From an uncultured Ruminococcus sp. (GTDB lineage Bacteria > Bacillota > Clostridia > Oscillospirales > CAG-272), in contig CACZSC010000260.1 of assembly GCA_902783755.1 (NCBI GenBank), forward strand, positions 1-16,514: a stretch of 16,514 nucleotides of DNA, given 5' to 3'. Shown one piece after another: positions 1 through 5,904 of this stretch (its first letter is position 1; each line of letters starts with the position of its first letter). The notes beneath the pieces are model-generated. The model searched no databases. It was given only the letters and a program-made list of their open reading frames with translations, and was not told where the DNA came from. The translations under genes and the position numbers were made by a program.

Positions 1-128
1 AATCTTAGAAAAGTAAAATAATAATTAACTGAAAATTTGCTGTCCAACGCTTTGTGTTTAAAGATTGAGATTACGGGCAAATCACTGTTTTATGAATACC
101 GCACTGCATGCCCTTTTCGCGGCCAGTG

Positions 129-1427
129 CTAAACCTTGTGTTTTTTCAGATGTTCGCCGGCATTCAGTTTTGCCTGAGCCCTCGGAGGTATCGGCTTCTC
201 CGGGATCTCTCCTGCTTTTTCGAGGGCGATCCTTGTCATCAGTGGCCCGGCAAGCTCGTAAATCAGGACTGCGAACAGGGCAACGTTCCTCACGATGATG
301 CCGGACTCACCGAGTTCCAAAGCCTGCATGGACATTCCAAGCGCTACACCCGCCTGAGGGAGGAGCGTGATGCCCAGGTACTTGCAGATCTGCGGTTCAC
401 ACCTGACTGCCCTTGAGGAGATATTCGCGCCGAGGAATTTGCCGGCGGAACGTGCGATTATGTAAACGATGCCTGCGACGATGACTACCCAGTCTCCGAA
501 GACGCTGAATTCCAGCTCGGCTCCGGACAGCACGAAGAAGAGGACCATCACGGGCGCGGTCCATCTGTCAAGCCTGTCCATGAGTTCTTCGGAGAAACTG
601 CAGAGGTTGCAGAACACCGTTCCCAGCATCATGCATACCAGCAGCGAGGAGAACCCTATCGTCACCGGACCTATGCGGAATTCCATCATGGATACTGCGA
701 CTGCAAGGAACACGAATGTCACTGATATGGAAAGCCTCTTGCTTCTCGAATGGAAGAACTGCTCGATAAAGTGGAACAACAGTCCGAGAACTGCTCCCGC
801 GGCAAGAGATACGACGATTTCGATTAAGGGGTTTACCAGAAGGGAGAAGATGTCCACGTCCCCGTTGTCAAGGGCCTTGGCGACTCCGAAAGAGACCGCG
901 AACACCATGAGTCCCACCACATCGTCGAGAGCGACGACCGGCAGGAGCATGCGCGTCAGAGGACCGTCCGCCTTGTACTGCTTGACGACCATGAGAGTAG
1001 CAGCCGGAGCTGTCGCTGCGGCGACGGCTCCCAGAGTGATGGCGCATGAAAGCGGCAGCTGCTCCGGGAACGCGAAGTGGAGTCCAACAAGAGCCGCATC
1101 CACGAGGATGGTGGCAGCCAGTGACTGGAAAACTGCTACGAACACAGCCTGTCTGCCTATCTTCTTAAGGCTGGACACACGGAACTCATTGCCCATTGAC
1201 AGGGCGATGAATCCCAGCGCGACCTGCGATATGATGGAGTAGGCGGAAACGTCAGTATGTGAAATGAATCCAAGTCCGGGTACCCCCAGCCTACCCAGAC
1301 AGTATGGGCCTATGAGGATGCCCGCCACAAGGTAGGCCGTTACGGCGGGAAGATTCCAGATTTTGGTAAGTCTGGACATGAGGAGCCCTGCAAAGAGGGC
1401 TACGGTCAGGGAAAGTAAAATCTGCAT
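129..1427 (-). CDS. Cation:proton antiporter, CPA2 (Kef/NapA-like) membrane domain
   Basis: A 432-residue integral membrane protein made of about a dozen hydrophobic segments, expected to exchange Na+ or K+ for protons across the cytoplasmic membrane. It keeps the family signatures: an early LxGPYCLG-type loop after the second helix (about 39-45), a TAPAAT segment (139-144) and an LDDVVGL segment with adjacent aspartates D168 and D169, the paired acidic residues that bind the ion in electrogenic CPA2 exchangers. It ends in a short basic cytoplasmic tail and has no RCK or TrkA_N regulatory domain, so it is shorter than KefB/KefC. The ATG at 1427 has a GAGG eight bases upstream. It lies 66 bases downstream of the aminotransferase gene on the same strand, with no clear promoter between, so the two are probably co-transcribed. 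Ion specificity cannot be read from sequence. Confidence 0.9.
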   Translation of the reverse strand: MQILLSLTVALFAGLLMSRLTKIWNLPAVTAYLVAGILIGPYCLGRLGVPGLGFISHTDVSAYSIISQVALGFIALSMGNEFRVSSLKKIGRQAVFVAVFQSLAATILVDAALVGLHFAFPEQLPLSCAITLGAVAAATAPAATLMVVKQYKADGPLTRMLLPVVALDDVVGLMVFAVSFGVAKALDNGDVDIFSLLVNPLIEIVVSLAAGAVLGLLFHFIEQFFHSRSKRLSISVTFVFLAVAVSMMEFRIGPVTIGFSSLLVCMMLGTVFCNLCSFSEELMDRLDRWTAPVMVLFFVLSGAELEFSVFGDWVVIVAGIVYIIARSAGKFLGANISSRAVRCEPQICKYLGITLLPQAGVALGMSMQALELGESGIIVRNVALFAVLIYELAGPLMTRIALEKAGEIPEKPIPPRAQAKLNAGEHLKKHKV

Positions 1428-1453
1428 TTGTGTTGCCTCGAAAACAATGTGAA

Positions 1454-1484
1454 GCCGTTTGCCCCAGTAGTCAGGTCAAACGGC
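1454..1484 (-). other. Intergenic hairpin between aminotransferase and antiporter genes
   Basis: Perfect 8-base arms GCCGTTTG (1454-1461) and CAAACGGC (1477-1484) enclose a 15-base loop that can add a short CC/GG pairing. Read on the minus strand it is followed by TTCACATTGTTTTC, which is not a proper uridine run. It could be a weak attenuator, an mRNA processing or stability element, or a leaky terminator lowering antiporter expression relative to the aminotransferase. Confidence 0.55.
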
Positions 1485-1493
1485 CCATTTGGT

Positions 1494-2789
1494 TCAGTAT
1501 TTAAGAAGTTTTTCCACTGTCGCCAGCTTGATGCATGAACAGAGGATGTCTGTCGCCAGCTTCAGCTCGTCCATTTCCGGATATGTTGGCGCTATCCTGA
1601 GATTGCTGTCCTGGGGATCACGGCCGTAGGGGTAAGTGGAACCGGCGGGAGTGAGTGTGACCCCGACGGATCTCGCCAGCTGATATACTCTGCGGGCGCA
1701 TCCGTTCTCGACGTACAGGCTGATGAAGTAACCGCCCCTCGGTTTGCTCCAGTGCGCGATGTCGTATCCGTCCAGCTTTCTTGCGAAGACATCTTCCACA
1801 AGCTCGAACTTCGGCCTGAGGATCTCGGCATGCTTCTTCATGTGCTCCCTGATGCCGTCCGTGTTCTTGAAGAACTTGACATGCCTCATCTGGTTGATCT
1901 TGTCATATCCTATGGTCTGTGTGGCGATGATCGGCCTGATCTGTTCCAGGTTCTTTTCACTGGCTGCCATGATGGCAAGTCCGGAACCGGGGAACGTGAT
2001 CTTTGAAGTGGAAGCAAAATAGAAGATATTGTCTTCAGTGCCGTACTCCCTCGCGTAATCGAAGATGTTGGCCAGATGGGTCTGCTCGTCGTAAAGTTCG
2101 TGGACCGCGTATGCGTTGTCCCAGAATATCCTGAAGTCGGGCGCCGCGGGCTTCATGGCCGCCAGCTTGTCCACTATTTCGTCAGAATACGTGATGCCCT
2201 CGGGGTTGGAGAACTTCGGAACACACCAGATGCCTTTCACCGAAGGATCGGAGCAGGCTATGTTGTATACCTCATCCATGTCCGGGCCGTCTGCGTTCAT
2301 TTTGACCGGCACCATCTCTATGCCCATCGTCCGGCAGATGGTGAAGTGCCTGTCGTATCCCGGGGAAGGACAGACGAATTTTATCCTGCCCTGGCGGGAC
2401 CATGGTTCGTATCCTCCGGACACTCCGAAGAGCATTGCCCGCACCATCGTGTCGTACATCACGTTCAGCGATGAGTTGCCGAGGACCAGGATGCTGTCAG
2501 CCGGAAGACCGAGCAGGTCACCGAAGAGCTTCTTCGTCTCCGGAAGCCCGTCAAGTATCCCGTAGTTCCTGCAGTCGAGCCCGCTTTCGCTGAAGCAGTC
2601 GCCCCTGTCGCCTATTATATTGAGCATTCCGGATGAAAGATCCAGCTGAGCCTGGCTGGGCTTGCCTCGCGTGAGGTCTAGGGTAAGATTCATCTCGCCC
2701 CATTTGTCCAGCTTTGCCTGATGTTTTTCCTTGACCGCAAGAAGCTCCTCCCTGGTCTGGAGCGCGTACGGCGTCCTTACATTGTCCAT
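1494..2789 (-). CDS. PLP-dependent aminotransferase, subgroup 1c aspartate aminotransferase-like (PF12897 type)
   Basis: A 431-residue fold-type I aminotransferase expected to move an amino group between an amino acid (probably aspartate) and 2-oxoglutarate in the cytoplasm. Visible active-site features are the LDLTRGKP segment (37-44), the PKFSNPEG motif with N195, WDNAYAVH with D224 and Y227 for the PLP pyridine ring, the STSK motif with Schiff-base lysine K263, and NLRIAP with R398 for the substrate carboxylate. The whole length resembles the group typified by Corynebacterium AspT rather than the usual AspC. The ATG at 2789 has AAGGA eleven bases upstream and a good sigma-A-type promoter at 2827-2855. 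The antiporter gene follows downstream. The aspartate preference is inferred from the family; other substrates are possible. Confidence 0.9.
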   Translation of the reverse strand: MDNVRTPYALQTREELLAVKEKHQAKLDKWGEMNLTLDLTRGKPSQAQLDLSSGMLNIIGDRGDCFSESGLDCRNYGILDGLPETKKLFGDLLGLPADSILVLGNSSLNVMYDTMVRAMLFGVSGGYEPWSRQGRIKFVCPSPGYDRHFTICRTMGIEMVPVKMNADGPDMDEVYNIACSDPSVKGIWCVPKFSNPEGITYSDEIVDKLAAMKPAAPDFRIFWDNAYAVHELYDEQTHLANIFDYAREYGTEDNIFYFASTSKITFPGSGLAIMAASEKNLEQIRPIIATQTIGYDKINQMRHVKFFKNTDGIREHMKKHAEILRPKFELVEDVFARKLDGYDIAHWSKPRGGYFISLYVENGCARRVYQLARSVGVTLTPAGSTYPYGRDPQDSNLRIAPTYPEMDELKLATDILCSCIKLATVEKLLKY

Positions 2790-2820
2790 GATAGTGTTGA
2801 TCCTTGTTGAAAGCGAATTT

Positions 2821-2866
2821 TTGCATATTATATATCATCAAAATTCAAAAATCAACATTATATGCA
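2821..2866. repeat. Inverted repeat flanking the aminotransferase promoter (possible operator)
   Basis: TTGCATAT at 2821-2828 and its exact complement ATATGCAA at 2859-2866 bracket the promoter. One arm overlaps the -10 hexamer and the other lies just upstream of the -35. Arm centres are 38 bases apart. This geometry would suit a dimeric repressor bound at two half sites, but the region is AT-rich and chance is possible. Confidence 0.4.
2827..2855 (-). promoter_or_regulatory. Sigma-A-type promoter for the aminotransferase gene
   Basis: On the minus strand TTGATT (2855-2850), a 17-base spacer, then a perfect TATAAT (2832-2827). Transcription would start near 2820, giving a 5' leader of about 30 bases before the ATG at 2789. 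The surrounding 2820-2900 stretch is markedly AT-rich. Confidence 0.8.
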
Positions 2867-2944
2867 ATAAAATCGGGCAAAAATTGAAAAAATAAGTCGA
2901 AAAGCTTTCATTTTTGTGTCAAAGCCATCCGGATTTGAGCATAA

Positions 2945-2971
2945 GAAAAGCAGAGAAGCCGGAGCTCTCTG
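2945..2971 (-). terminator. Intrinsic terminator after rubredoxin
   Basis: Read on the minus strand, CAGAGA and TCTCTG form a 6-base stem (extendable by a G-U pair) around a GC-rich loop at 2971-2951, followed at once by CTTTTCTT. It starts 29 bases past the rubredoxin stop and separates that gene from the aminotransferase promoter. The stem is short, so efficiency may be modest. Confidence 0.6.
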
Positions 2972-2999
2972 CCATCTCTTGACCCTGAAGGCCTGTGTT

Positions 3000-3158
3000 T
3001 TATTCCTCGGGTTCGAAGCCGTCTTTGGATTCACCGCACAGAGGGCATGTGAAATCTTCCGGCAGTTCCTCCCATTTCGTTCCGGGCGCGATTCCGTTAT
3101 CGGGATCGCCTTCAGCTTCATCGTAGACGTATCCGCAGATTGAGCAAACGTATTTCAT
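3000..3158 (-). CDS. Rubredoxin
   Basis: A 52-residue protein, too short for most automatic gene calls, with the complete rubredoxin pattern: CSICGY (C5, C8) and CPLCG (C38, C41) for a single iron bound by four cysteines, plus the conserved DPDNGIAPGT loop (18-27) and an acidic C-terminus. It is a small cytoplasmic one-electron carrier, typical of anaerobes, serving partners such as rubrerythrin, superoxide reductase or oxygen-detoxifying flavoproteins; none of these is encoded nearby. The ATG at 3158 follows AGGGAGG with an eight-base gap, a strong ribosome binding site. It has its own promoter (3192-3220) and a terminator after it, so it appears to be monocistronic, although read-through from the radical SAM gene upstream is also possible. 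Confidence 0.97.
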   Translation of the reverse strand: MKYVCSICGYVYDEAEGDPDNGIAPGTKWEELPEDFTCPLCGESKDGFEPEE

Positions 3159-3191
3159 GTTCTAGTCCTCCCTGTATTTTTGTTCACCGAG

Positions 3192-3220
3192 ATTATATCA
3201 GAATCTGCTGTACCATTCAA
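3192..3220 (-). promoter_or_regulatory. Sigma-A-type promoter for rubredoxin
   Basis: On the minus strand TTGAAT (3220-3215), a 17-base spacer and TATAAT (3197-3192), giving a start near 3185 and a leader of under 30 bases. It lies entirely in the 77-base gap after the radical SAM gene. Confidence 0.8.
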
Positions 3221-3235
3221 TATGAATTTCGAAAA

Positions 3236-4231
3236 TCACCGGGCAAGCTTCCCCTGCCAGGATCCTCGCCGGAACAGCTCCTTGTCGATATCGTTCGTGA
3301 CCTGTGTCTTCTTCCGGCTCCACAGAGGGGCAACCAGTTTCCCTTCGGGGGCATCCCCGGTTATCCTGGCGATGCAGGTCTCCGCCGGCAGCACCTCCAG
3401 CTGGTCGCAGGTCACGCTTACGTATTCCATGGATGACATGGGCTCATATCCGCCCGACAGGTACATCCTCTCAAGTTCCGTTCCGCGGAGCACATGGAGG
3501 AGATGTATCTTCACCATGTCGGGCTTCAGGGCGGCCACGTCCCGGGCGGTTTTCATCATCGTTTCACGGTCTTCCCCGGGAAGACCGTTTATGATATGCA
3601 CGCAGACGGTTATCCTCTTTGACATGAAGGCGAACCGTCCTTCCGCAGGGTACTCCGGATTCACCGTGTCCGCAAGCTCTTTTAGCTTTCCGTAGCCTTC
3701 CGTGAACTCTGCGAAAGTGTGGCATCTGTTGATCAGCCCGGCAGTCCCGTCATCCGAGGACTGAAGCCCAAGCTCCACCGTCACCGGGATGGAACCCGAG
3801 ACTGCGGCGATCAGCGACAGCACGTATTCAGGCAGGCAGTCGGCACGGGTGGCGATGTCCAGCATGAGAGCGCCTTGCATGGATGAGGCTTCTTTCCATA
3901 TGCGTTCAAGGGTACCGGCGTCAGAATAGGTATTGGTATTTGCCTGGAGATAGGGTATGAAGCCGGCAGGCTTCCATTTCCGCGATGCGGTCCGAACGCC
4001 GTCTTCATACTGCTCCGCGAGGGATCTGCCGCGGCTGCTGGAACTGCCCGCCAGGCAGAATATGCACCCTCCGGTGCCGCGGCTGCCGTCCTTGTTAGGA
4101 CATGTGAATCCCGCGTCCAGCGGAACTTTGGCGACTTTTCCCCCGAAACGGGTTTTCATGTACCAGTCGTAGGTCATGTATCTCTTGTTGCTGTCGGAAT
4201 AGATGTAGGGATTTGTGTCTTTCTGAGCCAT
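3236..4231 (-). CDS. TIGR01212-family radical SAM protein (YhcC/YtqA-like; MnmL-type tRNA modification enzyme)
   Basis: A 331-residue radical SAM enzyme. The iron-sulphur signature is C44-x11-C56-x2-C59 within the segment CPNKDGSRGTGGCIFC, exactly the spacing of the TIGR01212 group related to Elp3, preceded by the family opening YSDSNKRY and a VPLDAGFTC strand. Further conserved pieces are the PYLQANTNTY strand, a GLQSSDD loop and the HIINGLPGED motif. From what I recall of the B. subtilis orthologue YtqA, this family acts in the mnm5(s2)U34 wobble-uridine pathway of tRNA (MnmL), working with the methyltransferase YtqB/MnmM; that partner is not in this window. The family call is secure and the MnmL role is inferred. 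The start at 4231 has only a weak GGGGA upstream but gives the expected N-terminus. A divergent promoter lies at 4287-4315. Confidence 0.9.
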   Translation of the reverse strand: MAQKDTNPYIYSDSNKRYMTYDWYMKTRFGGKVAKVPLDAGFTCPNKDGSRGTGGCIFCLAGSSSSRGRSLAEQYEDGVRTASRKWKPAGFIPYLQANTNTYSDAGTLERIWKEASSMQGALMLDIATRADCLPEYVLSLIAAVSGSIPVTVELGLQSSDDGTAGLINRCHTFAEFTEGYGKLKELADTVNPEYPAEGRFAFMSKRITVCVHIINGLPGEDRETMMKTARDVAALKPDMVKIHLLHVLRGTELERMYLSGGYEPMSSMEYVSVTCDQLEVLPAETCIARITGDAPEGKLVAPLWSRKKTQVTNDIDKELFRRGSWQGKLAR

Positions 4232-4262
4232 TTCACGGTCCCCGCAGGTTTGAATAAGGTTA

Positions 4263-4291
4263 TTGTGTAAAAAATCTCTTTATGATATAAT
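4263..4291 (+). promoter_or_regulatory. Rightward sigma-A-type promoter for the DUF1292 gene
   Basis: TTGTGT (4263-4268), a 17-base spacer and a perfect TATAAT (4286-4291). The start would be near 4298, leaving a leader of about 90 bases before the ATG at 4388. The -10 overlaps the -10 of the leftward promoter by five bases. Confidence 0.75.
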
Positions 4292-4315
4292 ACTGAAGAA
4301 AGGTCGGGATTGCAA
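4287..4315 (-). promoter_or_regulatory. Leftward sigma-A-type promoter for the radical SAM gene
   Basis: On the minus strand TTGCAA (4315-4310), a 17-base spacer and TATTAT (4292-4287). The start would be near 4280, about 48 bases before the ATG at 4231. It shares its -10 bases with the rightward promoter, so the two cannot both be occupied at once. Confidence 0.6.
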
Positions 4316-4359
4316 GGGGGTGGCCCCCGGGTAATGGCCTTTCGTCAGTGATTGACGGA
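4316..4359 (+). other. Two hairpins in the leader of the DUF1292 mRNA
   Basis: GGGGG (4316-4320) and CCCCC (4324-4328) can pair around a TGG loop. A second stem pairs 4341-4347 with 4353-4359 (seven pairs, one G-U) around GTGAT. Neither is followed by a T-run, so neither is a terminator. They precede the AAAGGTG ribosome binding site by about 15 bases. I do not recognise a known riboswitch class. Confidence 0.45.
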
Positions 4360-4387
4360 ATTTGTCGGCAGAAAGGTGCTATATATA

Positions 4388-4738
4388 ATGAAGAAGAATA
4401 AAGACAAACAGAACAGGAACGAGGTAGAGAAGGAAAAAGCCGAGAGCGTTCCGGTAGAGGAAATCGAGGATTACGATCCCGAGGTGTATGTCCTGACGGA
4501 CGAAGAGGGCAAGGAGATGAACTTCGTGCTCCTGGGGACCCTCGAGGAACAGGGGGAGATATACCGCGCATTCGCTCCGCTGGAGGACGACGAAGGACAG
4601 TACGTTATACTCAAGGAGATGCCTGACGGCGATCTTGAGACCATAGAGGACGATGAGGAATTCGACAGGATCGCCGATATTTTCGATGATGAGATGTTCG
4701 ATGTCCTGTACGATGACGAGGAAGAGACGGGGAAATAG
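4388..4738 (+). CDS. DUF1292 domain-containing protein (YrzB-like), very acidic
   Basis: A 116-residue cytoplasmic protein of unknown function. The N-terminal 30 residues are Lys/Glu-rich and probably disordered. Residues about 31-85 carry the DUF1292 pattern seen in Firmicutes YrzB: VYVLTDEEGKEMNFVLLGTL, then a YRAFAPLEDDEG strand and VILKEM. The remainder, from about 85 to the end, is dominated by Asp and Glu. In many Firmicutes the yrzB gene sits beside ruvX/yrrK, but that neighbour is absent here. The ATG at 4388 was chosen because AAAGGTG lies nine bases upstream; a TTG further upstream in frame lacks such a site. It is transcribed from 4263-4291, and the structured RNA at 4757 begins 18 bases after the stop, so the two may share a primary transcript. 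Confidence 0.88.
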   Translation: MKKNKDKQNRNEVEKEKAESVPVEEIEDYDPEVYVLTDEEGKEMNFVLLGTLEEQGEIYRAFAPLEDDEGQYVILKEMPDGDLETIEDDEEFDRIADIFDDEMFDVLYDDEEETGK

Positions 4739-4756
4739 TCCCGGATCAGCTGAATC

Positions 4757-4986
4757 AAATGTCCTGCGGGAAGCGAAATAGAAGCGAGTATTAAAACCCA
4801 CTAAAGTGTAAAAAGGAGCCCGGGCTTCCGGCGCGGGATGCAGACCTCCCTCCAATGCCGTGAGACGCATTCTGCGCCGCCGCATTGACAGGACGCTGGG
4901 AGCAACAAAACGTCGGAGAGGGCACCATCCTTGCGAGAGCAGGGTTTCTATAATCTCGTTTGAAACGCCCCTGCGGGATATTTTTT
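4757..4986 (+). ncRNA. Structured non-coding RNA, 6S-like long irregular hairpin
   Basis: About 230 bases fold into one long interrupted hairpin. The basal part pairs 4757-4770 with 4970-4983 (14 consecutive pairs including G-U), 4773-4775 with 4966-4968, 4782-4788 with 4955-4961, 4790-4793 with 4951-4954 and 4794-4799 with 4942-4947, about 34 pairs in all. Then comes an open region: A-rich 4800-4817 on the left, and on the right 4924-4941, which holds a small GAGA-capped hairpin (4929-4944, competing for three bases). Beyond it an upper stem pairs 4818-4821 with 4920-4923, 4827-4833 with 4911-4917, 4846-4850 with 4898-4902 and 4853-4858 with 4882-4887, capped by 4866-4876. A T6 run (4981-4986) follows the basal stem. 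Basal stem, central bubble and terminal stem, with the bubble opening about 44 bases from the 5' end, is the layout of 6S RNA, which binds RNA polymerase. No clear promoter precedes it. A leader for rnz is the alternative. Confidence 0.55.
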
Positions 4987-5010
4987 GGAATAGACGGAGA
5001 TGACATAGAT

Positions 5011-5904
5011 ATGCTTGACGTATGCCTTCCCGGCACAGGCGGGACCGTACCTAAACTGGACAGGTTCCTCAGCTGCTGCTATCTGAGATATGAGGGGACG
5101 GGCCTGCTGATAGACTGCGGTGAGGGGACTCAGCTCGCGGTCAAGAAGGCGGGGTTCTCCCTGGGAAAAATAAATACCATACTGCTGACCCATTTTCATG
5201 CGGACCATTGCAGCGGCCTTCCCGGCCTTCTGCTTTCCATGGGCAATGAAGGACGCACCGATCCGGTGACGATCCTCGGGCCCGCGGGCGTGGACGAGAT
5301 AGTGAAAAACCTTACGTCGATCGCGCCGGAGCTGCCCTACAGGCTGAAGACCGTGGCCATGGGCGATCTGGACTCATGCTCTGCCGGAGCGTTTGATATC
5401 ACCTCCTTCGAGCTCAGGCACTCGTGCCCGTGCCTGGGATACGATATAAGGATCAGGCGCGGTGGAAAATTCGATGTTGAGAAAGCGCGTGAAAACGGCG
5501 TTCCCCTGAGGCTCTGGAGCAGGCTCCAGAAAGGAGAAACAGTGGAAGGGTTCACGCCTTCCATGGTGCTCGGAGAGGCCAGGAGGGGGATCCACCTGGT
5601 ATTCGCGACGGACACCCGGCCCTGCGAGATCATTTCCGTTATGGCGGCAGAGGCGGATCTTCTGATCTGCGAAGGGATGTTTGAAAAGGATAAGGCCGAC
5701 CGGGCAAAGGAATCCGGACACATGACGATGGAAGAGGCGGCGAGGCTTGCAGAGAAAAGCGGGTGCGGGGAGCTGTGGCTCACCCATTACAGTCCCGCTC
5801 TTCCGGATCCGTCGGTCTGCTTTGCCGAGGCCCTTGCGGTTTTCCCTAATACCGTGCTTTCCAGGGACGGCGAGACAAAGACGATAAGGTTTGCTGATGA
5901 CTAG
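5011..5904 (+). CDS. rnz: Ribonuclease Z (tRNA 3'-processing endonuclease)
   Basis: A 297-residue metallo-beta-lactamase-fold endonuclease that removes 3' trailers from tRNA precursors, especially those lacking an encoded CCA. The zinc ligands are visible: H61, H63, D65 and H66 in the THFHADHCSGLPG motif, H137 in the ELRHSCPCLGY segment, D201 in the FATDTRP motif and H259 in LTHYSP. H237 in GHMTMEEAA matches the conserved catalytic-side histidine, and LIDCGEGTQ (33-41) is characteristic of RNase Z rather than other hydrolases of this fold. Length is close to the roughly 300 residues of short-form RNase Z. The ATG at 5011 has GGAG eleven bases upstream; a longer TTG start at 4960 would place coding sequence inside the structured RNA and is less likely. 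The GNAT gene overlaps its 3' end by eight bases. Confidence 0.93.
   Translation: MLDVCLPGTGGTVPKLDRFLSCCYLRYEGTGLLIDCGEGTQLAVKKAGFSLGKINTILLTHFHADHCSGLPGLLLSMGNEGRTDPVTILGPAGVDEIVKNLTSIAPELPYRLKTVAMGDLDSCSAGAFDITSFELRHSCPCLGYDIRIRRGGKFDVEKARENGVPLRLWSRLQKGETVEGFTPSMVLGEARRGIHLVFATDTRPCEIISVMAAEADLLICEGMFEKDKADRAKESGHMTMEEAARLAEKSGCGELWLTHYSPALPDPSVCFAEALAVFPNTVLSRDGETKTIRFADD

Noticed and set aside
101..129. Hairpin (GCACTG with CAGTGC) as terminator of the antiporter gene
   Set aside because: The stem is only six pairs plus a bulged extension, it overlaps the stop codon, and it is not followed by a U-run on the minus strand. The AT-rich 1-128 region holds nothing else I can support.
469..1242. 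Rightward open reading frame of 257 codons opposite the antiporter gene
   Set aside because: It lies wholly antisense to a well-conserved membrane protein, has low-complexity Thr/Ser/Arg-rich content and no ribosome binding site or family resemblance.
4950..4955. TATAAT just upstream of rnz as a possible promoter
   Set aside because: It sits in the right arm of the structured RNA and has no -35 at 16-18 bases (a TTGCGA lies only 12 bases away). It remains possible as a weak promoter but is better explained as part of the RNA stem.
4757..4986. T-box, SAM, cobalamin, TPP, lysine or SRP/RNase P RNA identity for the structured RNA
   Set aside because: None of the invariant sequence elements of these classes was found by eye (for example no T-box GGTGG-ACCGCG element, no GCCACTG box, no GGAAGGA SRP loop).
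4960..5010. Longer rnz start at a TTG giving 17 extra residues
   Set aside because: It would code through the T6 tract and the closing stem of the structured RNA, lacks a ribosome binding site, and the ATG at 5011 gives the normal RNase Z N-terminus.
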